Source: Candidatus Dechloromonas phosphorivorans
GTDB lineage: Bacteria; Pseudomonadota; Gammaproteobacteria; Burkholderiales; Rhodocyclaceae
Length of the DNA: 64,000 bases
NCBI GenBank assembly: GCA_016714975.1
Contig: JADKBR010000005.1
Coordinates: forward strand, 248,001-312,000
Reading direction: 5' to 3'
A program made the translations under genes and the position numbers. The notes under the pieces were generated by a model, which was not told the DNA's origin, ran no database searches, and saw nothing but the letters and a program-made list of their open reading frames with translations. Every line of letters starts with the position of its first letter. Within the stretch, counting starts at the first letter, position 1. Positions 24,128-33,973 of this stretch are shown here, one piece after another.

Positions 24128-26331
24128 CCGATCCATCCCAATCCCGTTTCCCCTTCTCCAGTCAGCAAGCCATTCCCGCTCTTGGCCAACAGGCCGTTGA
24201 TTACTGGATTGACGGCTGGCAACGCACCATCCTGTTCTGGGACGTACTGCGCCAGCGGAGCGACCAGTACTACGCCCAGAAGGCGAAGGAGGTGCCGAAC
24301 GTACTGAGTTTCGACGCGGAACTGGTGCTGGACGGGCGGACCTTCGAGCGGCCTGCCAATTACCTGCTGGTGCGAGTCAAGCCGCCGCAAGGCGTGGTGA
24401 TCGATCCGAAGAAGCGCCCGTTCGTCGTGGTCGACCCGCGCGCCGGACACGGACCCGGGATCGGCGGCTTCAAGGCCGACAGCGAACTCGGCATGGCGAT
24501 GCGCGCCGGCCATCCCTCGTACTTCGTCGGCTTCACGCCGGAGCCGATGCCGGGTCAGACCATCGAAGACATCATGCGCGTCGAGGCCGTGTTTCTGGAG
24601 AAGGTCATCGAACTCCACCCGCAAGCCGAGGGCAAGCCCTGCGTGATCGGCAACTGCCAGGCCGGCTGGGCGGTGATGATGGTCGCTGCGACCCGGCCGG
24701 AACTGTTCGGGCCGCTCATCATTCCCGGTTCGCCGCTTTCCTACTGGGCCGGGGTCGAGGGTGAGAACCCGATGCGCTACACCGGCGGCCTCGCCGGTGG
24801 CAGCTGGATCACCGCGCTCACCAGCGATCTCGGCGGCGGCAAGTTCGCCGGCGCCCATCTGGTTGAAAACTTCGAGAATCTCAATCCCGCCAATACGCTG
24901 TGGACCAAGAATTACGACCTGTGGAAGAGGGTTGACACCGAGGGGCAGCGCTTTCTCGAGTTCGAGAAGTGGTGGGGCGGTCACGTCAATCTCAACGCCG
25001 AGGAGATGCAGTGGATCGTCGACCAGTTGTTCGTCGGCAACCGGCTGGCCACCGCCGAAATCGTCACCAGCGACGGCGTGCGCATCGACCTGCGCAATAT
25101 TCGCTCGCCGATCCTCTGCTTCTGCTCCAAGGGCGACAACATCACGCCGCCGCAACAGGCGCTCGGCTGGATCGTCGATCTCTACGGCAAGGACGACGAC
25201 CTCCGTGCCTGTGGCCAGACCATCGTCTACGCCATCCACGAAAGCATCGGCCATCTCGGCATCTTTGTCGGGGGCGGAGTAGCCAGGAAGGAGCACCAGG
25301 AGTTCGAGTCCAACATCGATCTGATCGACGTTCTGCCGCCGGGCCTGTACGAGGCGGTGATGACCCCCAAGGCCGGCGCCGTCAACGCCGATCTGGTCGG
25401 CGGCGACTGGATCGTGCGCTTCGAGCCGCGCACCCTGGACGACGTCCGGGCCATCGTTCAGCCCGACCCCGAGAACGAACGCCGCTTCGCCGCCGCGCGG
25501 CGGGTGTCCGAGATCAATCTCGGCCTCTATCGCACGCTGTTCCAGCCCTTTGTCCAGGCTCTTGCCAACAACCAGACCGCCGAATGGCTGCCCAAGCTGA
25601 ATCCTGCCGAACTGCCCTACGAACTATTCTCGGACCGCAACCCGCTGATGCAGCAAATCGCCCTGCTCGCCGAGCAGGTGCGCGAGCAGCGCCGGCCGGC
25701 TTCACCCGACAATCCGATGCTCCAGTTGCAGGCCGCGATCTCGGACGGGATCATCGCCGCCCTCGACGGCTATCGCGATTTGCGCGATCACACCATGGAG
25801 CAGATTTTTCTCGGTCTCTACAGCTCGCCGGTGTTGCAGGCACTCGTCGGAATACGCGCCTCGGATGAACCCCCGCGCCGGCATCCCGGCATCGAGCCCG
25901 AGCGGATCGCCTTCATCCAGCAGCGCATCGCCGAACTCAAGGCACGCCTTGCCGAGGGTGGCTTGCGCGAGGCGGCCATTCGCAGCCTGGTCTACATCGG
26001 CATGGCGGGACCGGGGGTGGACGAGCGGGCCTTTGCAATGCTGCGCCATATACGCGCCGAAAATGACGGCCTGACGCTGGCGGAGTTCAAGCAAATGCTG
26101 CGCGAGCAGTTCTTTGGCCTGCTGCTCGACCGCGACGGCGCGCTGGCCGCGATTCCGAAGATGTTGCCCGCCGACGCGGCCGCTCGGGCGGAGGCGCTCG
26201 GGAAAATCCGTGAGGTCCTGTCCTCCATCGGCGAAGCCAGCGGTGAACGCGCCGAGCGGCTGGCGCGGATTGAAAAACTGTTCGCCGCTGCCGAACCAGG
26301 GGCGGCGGGTTCAGGCAAGGCCGGCGCATAG
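24124..26331 (+). CDS. DUF3141 alpha/beta-hydrolase-like protein related to PHA synthases
   Basis: 735 residues. The N-terminal 400 show an alpha/beta-hydrolase pattern similar to polyhydroxyalkanoate synthases: a nucleophile elbow VIGNCQAGWAVMM with Cys178 in place of serine, an acid in CSKGDNITPP (Asp338) and a His in HESIGHLGIF (His377). The C-terminal 330 residues are helical and particular to DUF3141. The biochemical activity is unknown. It leads an operon with phosphotransacetylase, acetate kinase and a FabI-type reductase, so a role in acyl-CoA or PHA turnover is a reasonable inference. Confidence 0.85.
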   Translation: MTDPSQSRFPFSSQQAIPALGQQAVDYWIDGWQRTILFWDVLRQRSDQYYAQKAKEVPNVLSFDAELVLDGRTFERPANYLLVRVKPPQGVVIDPKKRPFVVVDPRAGHGPGIGGFKADSELGMAMRAGHPSYFVGFTPEPMPGQTIEDIMRVEAVFLEKVIELHPQAEGKPCVIGNCQAGWAVMMVAATRPELFGPLIIPGSPLSYWAGVEGENPMRYTGGLAGGSWITALTSDLGGGKFAGAHLVENFENLNPANTLWTKNYDLWKRVDTEGQRFLEFEKWWGGHVNLNAEEMQWIVDQLFVGNRLATAEIVTSDGVRIDLRNIRSPILCFCSKGDNITPPQQALGWIVDLYGKDDDLRACGQTIVYAIHESIGHLGIFVGGGVARKEHQEFESNIDLIDVLPPGLYEAVMTPKAGAVNADLVGGDWIVRFEPRTLDDVRAIVQPDPENERRFAAARRVSEINLGLYRTLFQPFVQALANNQTAEWLPKLNPAELPYELFSDRNPLMQQIALLAEQVREQRRPASPDNPMLQLQAAISDGIIAALDGYRDLRDHTMEQIFLGLYSSPVLQALVGIRASDEPPRRHPGIEPERIAFIQQRIAELKARLAEGGLREAAIRSLVYIGMAGPGVDERAFAMLRHIRAENDGLTLAEFKQMLREQFFGLLLDRDGALAAIPKMLPADAAARAEALGKIREVLSSIGEASGERAERLARIEKLFAAAEPGAAGSGKAGA

Positions 26332-26353
26332 GCATCGATACGAGGAACAAGCG

Positions 26354-27298
26354 ATGGAACGCAAGCACGAGAAATACAAAAGACTGATCACCCGCTGCAA
26401 GGCGCTGACGCCGGTCCCGACCGCTGTCGCCCATCCCTGCGACGAGAGCTCGCTCAGGGGTGCGGTCGAAGCGGCTGAACTCGGCATCCTGCGGCCGATC
26501 CTGGTCGGGCCACGGGCGAGGATCGAAGCCGTGGCGGCACAGTTCCACCTCGACATATCCGGCTATGAGATCGTCGATGTCCCCCACAGTCACGCGGCTG
26601 CCGACATGGCGGTGCAACTGGCGCGCGAAGGCAAGGCCGAGATGCTGATGAAGGGCAGCCTGCATACCGACGAACTGATGAGCGCGGTGGTGCGTAGCGC
26701 GACCGGCCTGCGCACCGGACGACGCATCAGCCACGCCTTCATCATGGACGTGCCGAATCTGGACCGGGCGATCTTCGTCACCGACGCTGCGATCAACATC
26801 TTTCCGACGCTGGAAGACAAGGTCCACATCGTCCAGAACGCCATCGACCTCGCTCACGCACTGGGCCTCGAACAACCGAAAGTGGCGATCCTCTCCGCCA
26901 TGGAGACGGTCAACCCTGGTGTGCCCTCGACGGTCGAGGCTGCCGCCCTGTGCAAGATGGCCGACCGCAAGCAGATCACCGGCGGCATCCTGGACGGTCC
27001 GCTGGCGCTCGACAACGCGATCGATCTCGCGGCGGCCAAGATCAAGAATATCGACTCGCCGGTGGCGGGGATGGCCGACATCCTGGTGGTGCCGGATCTG
27101 GAAGCCGGCAACATGCTGGCCAAGAGCCTGACCTTCATGGCCGACGCCGATGCCGCCGGCATCGTGCTCGGCGCCCGGGTGCCGATCATCCTCACCAGCC
27201 GCGCCGATTCGGTGATGACCCGGCTCGCCTCGTGCGCGGTGGCGGCCCTGGTCGCCCAGGCACGGCGGGAGAGCGCCAACAAGGCAGTGACGGCATGA
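26354..27298 (+). CDS. pta: Phosphate acetyl/butyryltransferase
   Basis: 314 residues of the short PTA/PTB family, about the size of the catalytic domain alone. Motifs include LMKGSLHTDELMSAVVRS, a segment conserved in phosphate butyryl/acetyltransferases linked to hydratases, GGILDGPLALDNAID and DILVVPDLEAGNMLAKSL. It converts acyl-CoA plus phosphate to acyl phosphate. GAGGAACAAGCG before the ATG gives a modest ribosome site. Its stop overlaps ackA (ATGA), giving a complete acyl-CoA to acyl-phosphate to acid pathway with ATP formation. Acetyl versus butyryl preference cannot be read from sequence alone. Confidence 0.9.
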   Translation: MERKHEKYKRLITRCKALTPVPTAVAHPCDESSLRGAVEAAELGILRPILVGPRARIEAVAAQFHLDISGYEIVDVPHSHAAADMAVQLAREGKAEMLMKGSLHTDELMSAVVRSATGLRTGRRISHAFIMDVPNLDRAIFVTDAAINIFPTLEDKVHIVQNAIDLAHALGLEQPKVAILSAMETVNPGVPSTVEAAALCKMADRKQITGGILDGPLALDNAIDLAAAKIKNIDSPVAGMADILVVPDLEAGNMLAKSLTFMADADAAGIVLGARVPIILTSRADSVMTRLASCAVAALVAQARRESANKAVTA

Positions 27299-28479
27299 GC
27301 GACGCGATTCTCGTCATCAACGCGGGGTCATCCAGCATCAAGTTCTCGTTGTTTCTGGAAAGGGGCGGGGCGCTCGAGCTGTTCCTCGGCGGGCAGATCG
27401 AGGGGCTTTACAGCGCCCCCCGGTTCAAGGCGAAAGACGCGGCGGGCACCGTCGTCGGTGCGCGGCAGTGGCCTGACGGTGAGCCTCTTGGCCATGATGG
27501 CGGACTCTCTCATCTGGCCGACTTCCTGCGCGAGCACCTTGGCGAGCACCGGCTGGCCGCCGTAGGCCATCGGGTGGTGCATGGCGGTTCGGCCTACGCC
27601 GCGCCAGTCCGACTGACTGCCGAGATTGTCCGACAACTGGAGCAATTCATCCCGCTGGCGCCCTTGCACCAGCCGCACAACCTGAAACCGATCCGCCTGT
27701 TGCTGGACAACCAGCCGCAATTGCCGCAGGTGGCATGCTTCGACACCGCCTTCCATCGCAACCAGCCGGAGGTGGCCCAGGCCTTCGCCCTGCCGCCGGC
27801 GATCACCGACCGTGGCGTGCTCCGCTATGGATTCCACGGACTTTCCTATGAATACATCGCCTCGGTTCTGCCCGAGGTCGACCCGCGCGCGGCGGCGGGA
27901 CGCAGCGTCGTGCTGCACCTGGGTAACGGCGCCAGCATGTGCGCCATCCACGGTGGCCGGAGCGTCGCCGGCACGATGGGTTTTACCGCCGTCGACGGGC
28001 TGCCGATGGGTACCCGCAGTGGCAATCTCGACCCCGGCGTGGTTCTCTATCTCATGGACGAACTGAAGATGGACGCCCGCGCCATCGAAAAGCTGCTCTA
28101 CCAGCAGTCGGGCCTGCTCGGTGTTTCCGGTGTCTCCAGCGACATGCGCACCCTGCTCGCTTCCGACGAACCACGGGCCAAGTTTGCTGTGGAATTGTTC
28201 GTCTACCGCATCGGTCGGGAACTCGGCTCGCTAGCCGCCGCGCTGGGCGGACTCGACGCCCTGGTGTTCACCGCCGGCATCGGCGAGCATGCCGCCGCGA
28301 TCCGCGAACGGGTCTGCCGCGCCGCCGCCTGGCTCGGGGTGGAACTCGATCCTGCCGCCAACTCGGCCGGTGGTCCGCGCCTGAGCATGGCGGACAGCCG
28401 GGTTGCAGCCTGGGTGCTTCCGACCAACGAAGAGCTGATGATTGCCCGCCATACCCGGCGCCTCCTCAACACAGCCTGA
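27295..28479 (+). CDS. ackA: Acetate kinase
   Basis: 394 residues of the ASKHA acetate/butyrate kinase family. The N-terminal phosphate motif is VINAGSSSIKFSLF (about 6-19). GHRVVHGG, FDTAFHRNQP (catalytic Asp), RYGFHGLSYEYI, HLGNGASMCAI and PMGTRSGNLDPG are all present, as is FTAGIGEHAAAIRERVC. It makes ATP from acetyl phosphate. The start overlaps the pta stop, and the fabI-like gene follows after 16 bases. Confidence 0.95.
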   Translation: MSDAILVINAGSSSIKFSLFLERGGALELFLGGQIEGLYSAPRFKAKDAAGTVVGARQWPDGEPLGHDGGLSHLADFLREHLGEHRLAAVGHRVVHGGSAYAAPVRLTAEIVRQLEQFIPLAPLHQPHNLKPIRLLLDNQPQLPQVACFDTAFHRNQPEVAQAFALPPAITDRGVLRYGFHGLSYEYIASVLPEVDPRAAAGRSVVLHLGNGASMCAIHGGRSVAGTMGFTAVDGLPMGTRSGNLDPGVVLYLMDELKMDARAIEKLLYQQSGLLGVSGVSSDMRTLLASDEPRAKFAVELFVYRIGRELGSLAAALGGLDALVFTAGIGEHAAAIRERVCRAAAWLGVELDPAANSAGGPRLSMADSRVAAWVLPTNEELMIARHTRRLLNTA

Positions 28480-28495
28480 CAAGGAGCACAATACC

Positions 28496-29278
28496 ATGGC
28501 TTTTGATATCCCCAGTCCGCCGCTCAAGGGCAAGAAAGCGCTGGTTGTCGGCATTGCCAACGATAGTTCCATCGCCTATGGCTGCGCCAAGGCGTTTCAC
28601 GAACTGCAGGCCGACCTGGCGATCACCTACCTCAACGAAAAGTCGAAACAATACGTCGAACCGCTCGCGACGGTGCTCGAGGCGTCGATCTTCATGCCCC
28701 TCGACGTCAGCCAACCCGGCCAACTCGAGGCATTGTTCGAGGAAATTGCGCGAAAGTGGGGCCGCCTCGACATCTTGGTTCATTCGATCGCCTTCGCCCC
28801 CAAAGAGGATTTGCAGGGTGGGCTGATCAACTGTTCGGCGGAAGGATTTGCCAAGGCGATGGACATTTCGTGCCACTCATTCATCCGCATGGCCAGGCTG
28901 GCCGCGCCGCTGATGGATCAGGGCGGGGCCATGTTCGCGATGAGCTACCACGGCGCCAACGAGGTGGCGCCCAACTACAACGTGATGGGGCCGGTGAAGG
29001 CGGCGCTGGAATCCGCCTGCCGCTATCTGGCCTACGAACTCGGACCGCAGGGCATCCGGGTCCACCCCATCTCGCCGGGGCCGCTCAAGACACGGGCCGC
29101 CTCCGGGCTCAAGGACTTCGACCTGCTGCTCAACGAGGCGGCGCAGCGAGCGCCGCTCGGGGAACTGGTCGACATCATGGACGTCGGTTTTACCTGCGCC
29201 TTCCTTGCCACGCCCTACGCCCGCCGCCTGACCGGCAGCACGGTGTATGTCGATGGCGGTGTGAATATAATGGCCTGA
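28496..29278 (+). CDS. fabI: Enoyl-[acyl-carrier-protein] reductase FabI-like
   Basis: 260 residues, an SDR of the FabI type with the modified glycine motif VVGIANDSSIAYGCAKAFH and the Tyr-x6-Lys active site in NYNVMGPVKAALESACRYLA. The C-terminus (RLTGSTVYVDGGVNIMA) is classical. It reduces enoyl-ACP, the last step of fatty acid elongation, using NAD(P)H. The ATG at 28496 follows AAGGAG. Being tied to DUF3141-pta-ackA rather than to other fab genes, it could be a second copy serving an acyl-CoA route; whether another FabI exists cannot be seen here. Confidence 0.9.
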   Translation: MAFDIPSPPLKGKKALVVGIANDSSIAYGCAKAFHELQADLAITYLNEKSKQYVEPLATVLEASIFMPLDVSQPGQLEALFEEIARKWGRLDILVHSIAFAPKEDLQGGLINCSAEGFAKAMDISCHSFIRMARLAAPLMDQGGAMFAMSYHGANEVAPNYNVMGPVKAALESACRYLAYELGPQGIRVHPISPGPLKTRAASGLKDFDLLLNEAAQRAPLGELVDIMDVGFTCAFLATPYARRLTGSTVYVDGGVNIMA

Positions 29279-29316
29279 GGAAACCCGGCGGACGGGGCAG
29301 GGATGCAGCCGCTGGA

Positions 29317-29640
29317 TCAGGCCTGGGCGACGGTTTCCAGCAATTGCTGCAGTTCGCCGGACTGGTACATCTCCTTCATGATGTCGCAGCCGCCGATGAA
29401 TTCGCCGTTGATGTAGAGCTGCGGAATCGTCGGCCAGTTGGCGTACTCCTTGATGCCGTTGCGGATTTCCTCGTCGGCCAGCACGTTGACCGTGACGAGG
29501 TCGCTGACCCCGCAGGCTTTGAGGATCTGCACCGAAGTTGCCGAAAAGCCGCACTGCGGAAAACGCGCATCGCCTTTCATGTAGAGGACGACCGGGTTGT
29601 TGGTGACGGTTGAGTGGATGCGTTGCTGAACGTCGGACAT
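29317..29640 (-). CDS. grxD: Monothiol glutaredoxin, Grx4 family
   Basis: 107 residues from the internal ATG at 29640 (GGAG seven bases upstream). The CGFS active site is in FPQCGFSATSVQIL (about 27-40), with WPTIPQLYINGEFIGGCDIM following. Such proteins carry glutathione-ligated [2Fe-2S] clusters and assist iron-sulfur trafficking. It lies in the same frame as prmC with no stop between, so it may be made alone, as part of a PrmC-Grx fusion, or both. The order hemA-prfA-prmC-grxD is usual in betaproteobacteria, where the genes are normally separate. Confidence 0.92.
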   Translation of the reverse strand: MSDVQQRIHSTVTNNPVVLYMKGDARFPQCGFSATSVQILKACGVSDLVTVNVLADEEIRNGIKEYANWPTIPQLYINGEFIGGCDIMKEMYQSGELQQLLETVAQA

Positions 29641-30465
29641 GATTGCTCCAGATTGAAAGAAAGCCAAGCTGACCCGGTCGCTGCCGGCCAGGTCGGGAAA
29701 GGTTGCGGGACTTTGGAACCCTGTAGCGGTCAATAAGTTCCGGCTCACCGCACCCTGGTCGTGGGCGTGCTCGAAGAGCAGCCAACCGCCAGGTTTCAGA
29801 TGATTGGACGCGCCGGCGACGATGCGGCGGATGCAGGCCAGCCCGTCGGCGCCGGCGGTCAGCGCCAACTGGGGCTCGAACGGCAGGCCGTCGCGCGTCA
29901 GATGCGGGTCGCCGGCGGCAACGTAAGGCGGGTTGGCGACGATCAGGTCGAAAGCTTCCCCGGCCACCGGTGCGAACCAGTCGCCTTCACGAAAATCGAC
30001 CGGCGCCCTGAGCCGCCTGGCATTGGCGCACGCGACGGAAATCGCCCCGGCCGCGAGGTCGACCGCGACAACGGCCGCCGCCGGGCATTCCAGCGCCAGC
30101 GTGATGGCGACGATGCCCGAGCCGGTGCCGAGGTCGAGCACCCGCGGCGCCGCCAGGCCGAGCAGTCTCTCGAGAGCGAGAGCGATCAGGACTTCGGTTT
30201 CCGGGCGCGGAATCAACACCGCCGGCGATACCTCGAAGACGCGGCCACGGAATTGGGCCTCGCCGACCAGATAGGCCAGGGGTTCGCCGCTTGCCCGGCG
30301 CTCGACCCAGGCCATGAACTGCTGGCTGTCCGTTGTGGAGACTGGCGTTTCCGGCCGAGCCAGCAGGTCGTTGTGCGAGCAGCCGGTGGCATGTTGCAGT
30401 AGCAGGCGGGCATCGAGCCGGTCGATTGTCCGCCTTGCTGCGGTCAACGCCTCGAAAAGTGTCAT
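29317..30465 (-). CDS. prmC: PrmC release-factor glutamine methyltransferase, read through into GrxD
   Basis: The PrmC part starts MTLFEALTAARR at 30465 and runs about 275 residues. It has a helical N-terminal domain, SAM motif VLDLGTGSGIVAITLALE and the catalytic NPPY in LIVANPPYVAAGDPHL. It methylates the GGQ glutamine of RF1/RF2, and prfA is directly upstream. There is no stop codon at its end: DLAGSDRVSLAFFQSGAI runs straight into MSDVQQ of the glutaredoxin, making a 382-residue open frame. Loss of the prmC stop, or a genuine fusion, is the simplest reading; the grxD ribosome site (GGAG) is still present inside. Confidence 0.88.
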   Translation of the reverse strand: MTLFEALTAARRTIDRLDARLLLQHATGCSHNDLLARPETPVSTTDSQQFMAWVERRASGEPLAYLVGEAQFRGRVFEVSPAVLIPRPETEVLIALALERLLGLAAPRVLDLGTGSGIVAITLALECPAAAVVAVDLAAGAISVACANARRLRAPVDFREGDWFAPVAGEAFDLIVANPPYVAAGDPHLTRDGLPFEPQLALTAGADGLACIRRIVAGASNHLKPGGWLLFEHAHDQGAVSRNLLTATGFQSPATFPDLAGSDRVSLAFFQSGAIMSDVQQRIHSTVTNNPVVLYMKGDARFPQCGFSATSVQILKACGVSDLVTVNVLADEEIRNGIKEYANWPTIPQLYINGEFIGGCDIMKEMYQSGELQQLLETVAQA

Positions 30466-30467
30466 TT

Positions 30468-31550
30468 TCAGTTTTGCTCGCCGAGTTCCGCCAGCAGGTC
30501 GGCCTGATGCTCGGCGGCCAGCGCATCGAGGAGTTCGTCCATGTCGCCTTCGATGATCGTGGCGATCTTGTAGAGCGTCAGGTTGATGCGGTGGTCGGTG
30601 ATCCGGCCCTGCGGGAAGTTGTAGGTGCGGATGCGCTCGGAACGGTCGCCCGAGCCGATCAGGCGCTTGCGCGTACTGGCGATGTGGCTCTGCTGGGCGC
30701 GCACCTGAATGTCCCTGATGCGCGCGGCCAGAACGCGCAGCGCGGACGCCCGGTTGGCGTGCTGCGAACGGCCGTCCTGGCATTCGGCGACGATGCCGGT
30801 CGGGAGGTGCGTGATGCGTACCGCCGAATCGGTCTTGTTGATGTGCTGACCGCCGGCTCCCGAGGCGCGGAAGGTGTCGATGCGCAAGTCGGCCGGGTTG
30901 AGGGCGACCTCGTCGACCTCGTCGGCTTCCGGCATGACCGCCACGGTGCACGCCGAGGTATGGATGCGGCCCTGGGTTTCGGTTTCGGGGACGCGCTGCA
31001 CGCGATGGGCGCCGGATTCGAATTTCAGGCGCGAATAGGCGCCGGTGCCGACGATGCGGCAGATGATTTCGCGATAGCCGCCGAGATCCGATTCGCTGGC
31101 CGAGATGACCTCGACCTGCCAGCGCTGGCGCTCGGCATAGCGCGAATACATGCGGAAGAGGTCGCCGGCGAACAGCGCCGATTCGTCGCCACCAGTGCCG
31201 GCGCGGATTTCGAGAATGACGCTGCGCTCGTCGTCGGGGTCGCACGGCAGCAGCAGCGTCTGCAGCCCGAGTTCCAGCGCCGGCAGGCGCGCTGTGGCGG
31301 CGGCGATTTCCTCGTCGGCGAACTCGCGCATTTCGGGGTCGGCGCGCATCGCCTCGGCTTCGGCGATGTCGTTTTCGGCCTGGCGGAAGGTGTTGAACTG
31401 GACGATGAGCGGCTCCAGCTCGGCGCGCTCGCGGGCAAGCCGGCGGAACTGGTCCATGTCGTTGGCCGTGTCCGGGGCCGACAGCATGCGGTCGATCTCG
31501 TCGAGGCGGTCGACCAGCAGGTCAAGTTTCTGGCGGATCGAGGGTTTCAT
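30468..31550 (-). CDS. prfA: Peptide chain release factor 1
   Basis: 360 residues, the normal length. It recognises UAG/UAA stop codons; the GGQ peptidyl-tRNA hydrolysis motif is in ASGAGGQHINKTDSAVRITH (about 229-248), and the stop-codon-reading domain lies before it (GAHRVQRVPETETQGRIHTS). PrmC, encoded immediately downstream (the prmC ATG lies just past the prfA stop), modifies this glutamine. hemA ends 33 bases upstream on the same strand. Confidence 0.97.
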   Translation of the reverse strand: MKPSIRQKLDLLVDRLDEIDRMLSAPDTANDMDQFRRLARERAELEPLIVQFNTFRQAENDIAEAEAMRADPEMREFADEEIAAATARLPALELGLQTLLLPCDPDDERSVILEIRAGTGGDESALFAGDLFRMYSRYAERQRWQVEVISASESDLGGYREIICRIVGTGAYSRLKFESGAHRVQRVPETETQGRIHTSACTVAVMPEADEVDEVALNPADLRIDTFRASGAGGQHINKTDSAVRITHLPTGIVAECQDGRSQHANRASALRVLAARIRDIQVRAQQSHIASTRKRLIGSGDRSERIRTYNFPQGRITDHRINLTLYKIATIIEGDMDELLDALAAEHQADLLAELGEQN

Positions 31551-31583
31551 GATGGCTGTTTGCGAGGGCGCCAGGGGTGGGTG

Positions 31584-32834
31584 CTACTCGCCGGAATGGA
31601 GGTGAAAGAGACGCTCGGTCAAGATCTGGAGGTTGGCGCGATCGGCGCCTTCGGCGAAACTGAGCGTCTGCGTCGGGGCATGCAGGAACTTGTTGATGAG
31701 CCGCTGCGACAGTTGCTCGATTACCTTTTCCGGCGCTTCGCCGCGGGCCAGCAACTTCAGCGCATGTTCGATCTCGTGGCGGCGCATGCGCTCGGCGGAA
31801 TCGCGCAGCGAGCGGATCACTGGTACCGTGTCGCGCGCCTCCAGCCAGCCGAGGAAATCCTGCACGCGGTTGGCGATGATCGTCTCGGCCTCGACTACGG
31901 CCGCCTGCCGCGACTCAAGGCCGCTCTCGACGACGTTGGCCAGATCGTCGACGGTATAGAGGAAGACATCGTCGAGTTCGCCGACCTCTTCCTCGATGTC
32001 ACGCGGCACGGCGAGGTCGACCATGAACATCGGCCGGTGCCGGCGTGCCTTGACCGCCCGTTCGACCATGCCGAGGCCGATGATCGGCAGGGGGGAGGCG
32101 GTGCAGGAGACGACGATGTCGTGCTGCGCGATGTGCTCGCCCAGTTCGTCGAGGCGGATAGCCATGCCGTTGAAGCGCTCGGCCAGCGCCCGGCCGCGCT
32201 CGACGGTGCGGTTGGCGATGGTGACCAGTTTCGGCTGTTTGGCGCAGAAGTGAGTGGCGCACAGTTCGATCATTTCGCCGGCACCGATGAACAGGATGCG
32301 CTGCGTGGCCAGCGATTCGAAAATGCGCTCGGCGAGATGAACACCGGCGGCCGCCATCGAGACGATGTTGGCGCCGATCGCTGTCGTGCTGCGTACTTCC
32401 TTGGCCACCGAAAAGGAACGCTGGAACAGCTTGTGCAGTTGCGTGCCGAGCGTGCCGCTCTCTTCGGCAATGCGCACCGCTTCCTTCATCTGGCCGAGGA
32501 TCTGCGGCTCGCCGATGACCATCGAATCGAGTCCGCTGGCGACCCGGAAGGCATGGCGAACCGCTTCCGGCTGATCGTGCAGGTAGAGGTAGGGCGCGAT
32601 TTCGTTGCGCTCCACCTGATGGTACGCCGTCAGCCAGTCGATCACGGCTTCGGGGGCTTCGGCTGCGCAATAAAGTTCGGTGCGGTTGCAGGTCGACAGG
32701 ATTGCCGCTTCCCTGACCCGCCCGCCGTGCGTCAGGTCGGCCAGCGCCTGATGCAGCTTCTCGGAATGGAACGCCACGCGCTCGCGAATGGCGAGCGGCG
32801 CGGAGTGATGGTTGATGCCAAGGGTAAAGATCAC
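31584..32834 (-). CDS. hemA: Glutamyl-tRNA reductase
   Basis: 416 residues. The catalytic cysteine is in ILSTCNRTELYCA near residue 50, the NADPH-binding domain has RILFIGAGEMIELCATHF, and the C-terminal dimerisation helices follow. It reduces glutamyl-tRNA(Glu) to glutamate-1-semialdehyde, the first step of tetrapyrrole synthesis, which supplies the precursor shared by heme and cobalamin. It leads the hemA-prfA-prmC-grxD operon. Confidence 0.97.
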   Translation of the reverse strand: MIFTLGINHHSAPLAIRERVAFHSEKLHQALADLTHGGRVREAAILSTCNRTELYCAAEAPEAVIDWLTAYHQVERNEIAPYLYLHDQPEAVRHAFRVASGLDSMVIGEPQILGQMKEAVRIAEESGTLGTQLHKLFQRSFSVAKEVRSTTAIGANIVSMAAAGVHLAERIFESLATQRILFIGAGEMIELCATHFCAKQPKLVTIANRTVERGRALAERFNGMAIRLDELGEHIAQHDIVVSCTASPLPIIGLGMVERAVKARRHRPMFMVDLAVPRDIEEEVGELDDVFLYTVDDLANVVESGLESRQAAVVEAETIIANRVQDFLGWLEARDTVPVIRSLRDSAERMRRHEIEHALKLLARGEAPEKVIEQLSQRLINKFLHAPTQTLSFAEGADRANLQILTERLFHLHSGE

Positions 32835-32905
32835 CGGGGGGGCTGGGACGCACGAAACGGGGGCCGATTATAGCATCCGGCTCCGGCTGCCTTCCTTGCC
32901 CCGGA

Positions 32906-33972
<1,067 letters not shown>

Positions 33973-33973
<1 letters not shown>

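Noticed and set aside
30333..32873. An 846-codon open frame on the plus strand
   Set aside because: It is fully antisense to prmC, prfA and hemA, which have clear family motifs. Long antisense frames are expected in GC-rich DNA with this codon bias.
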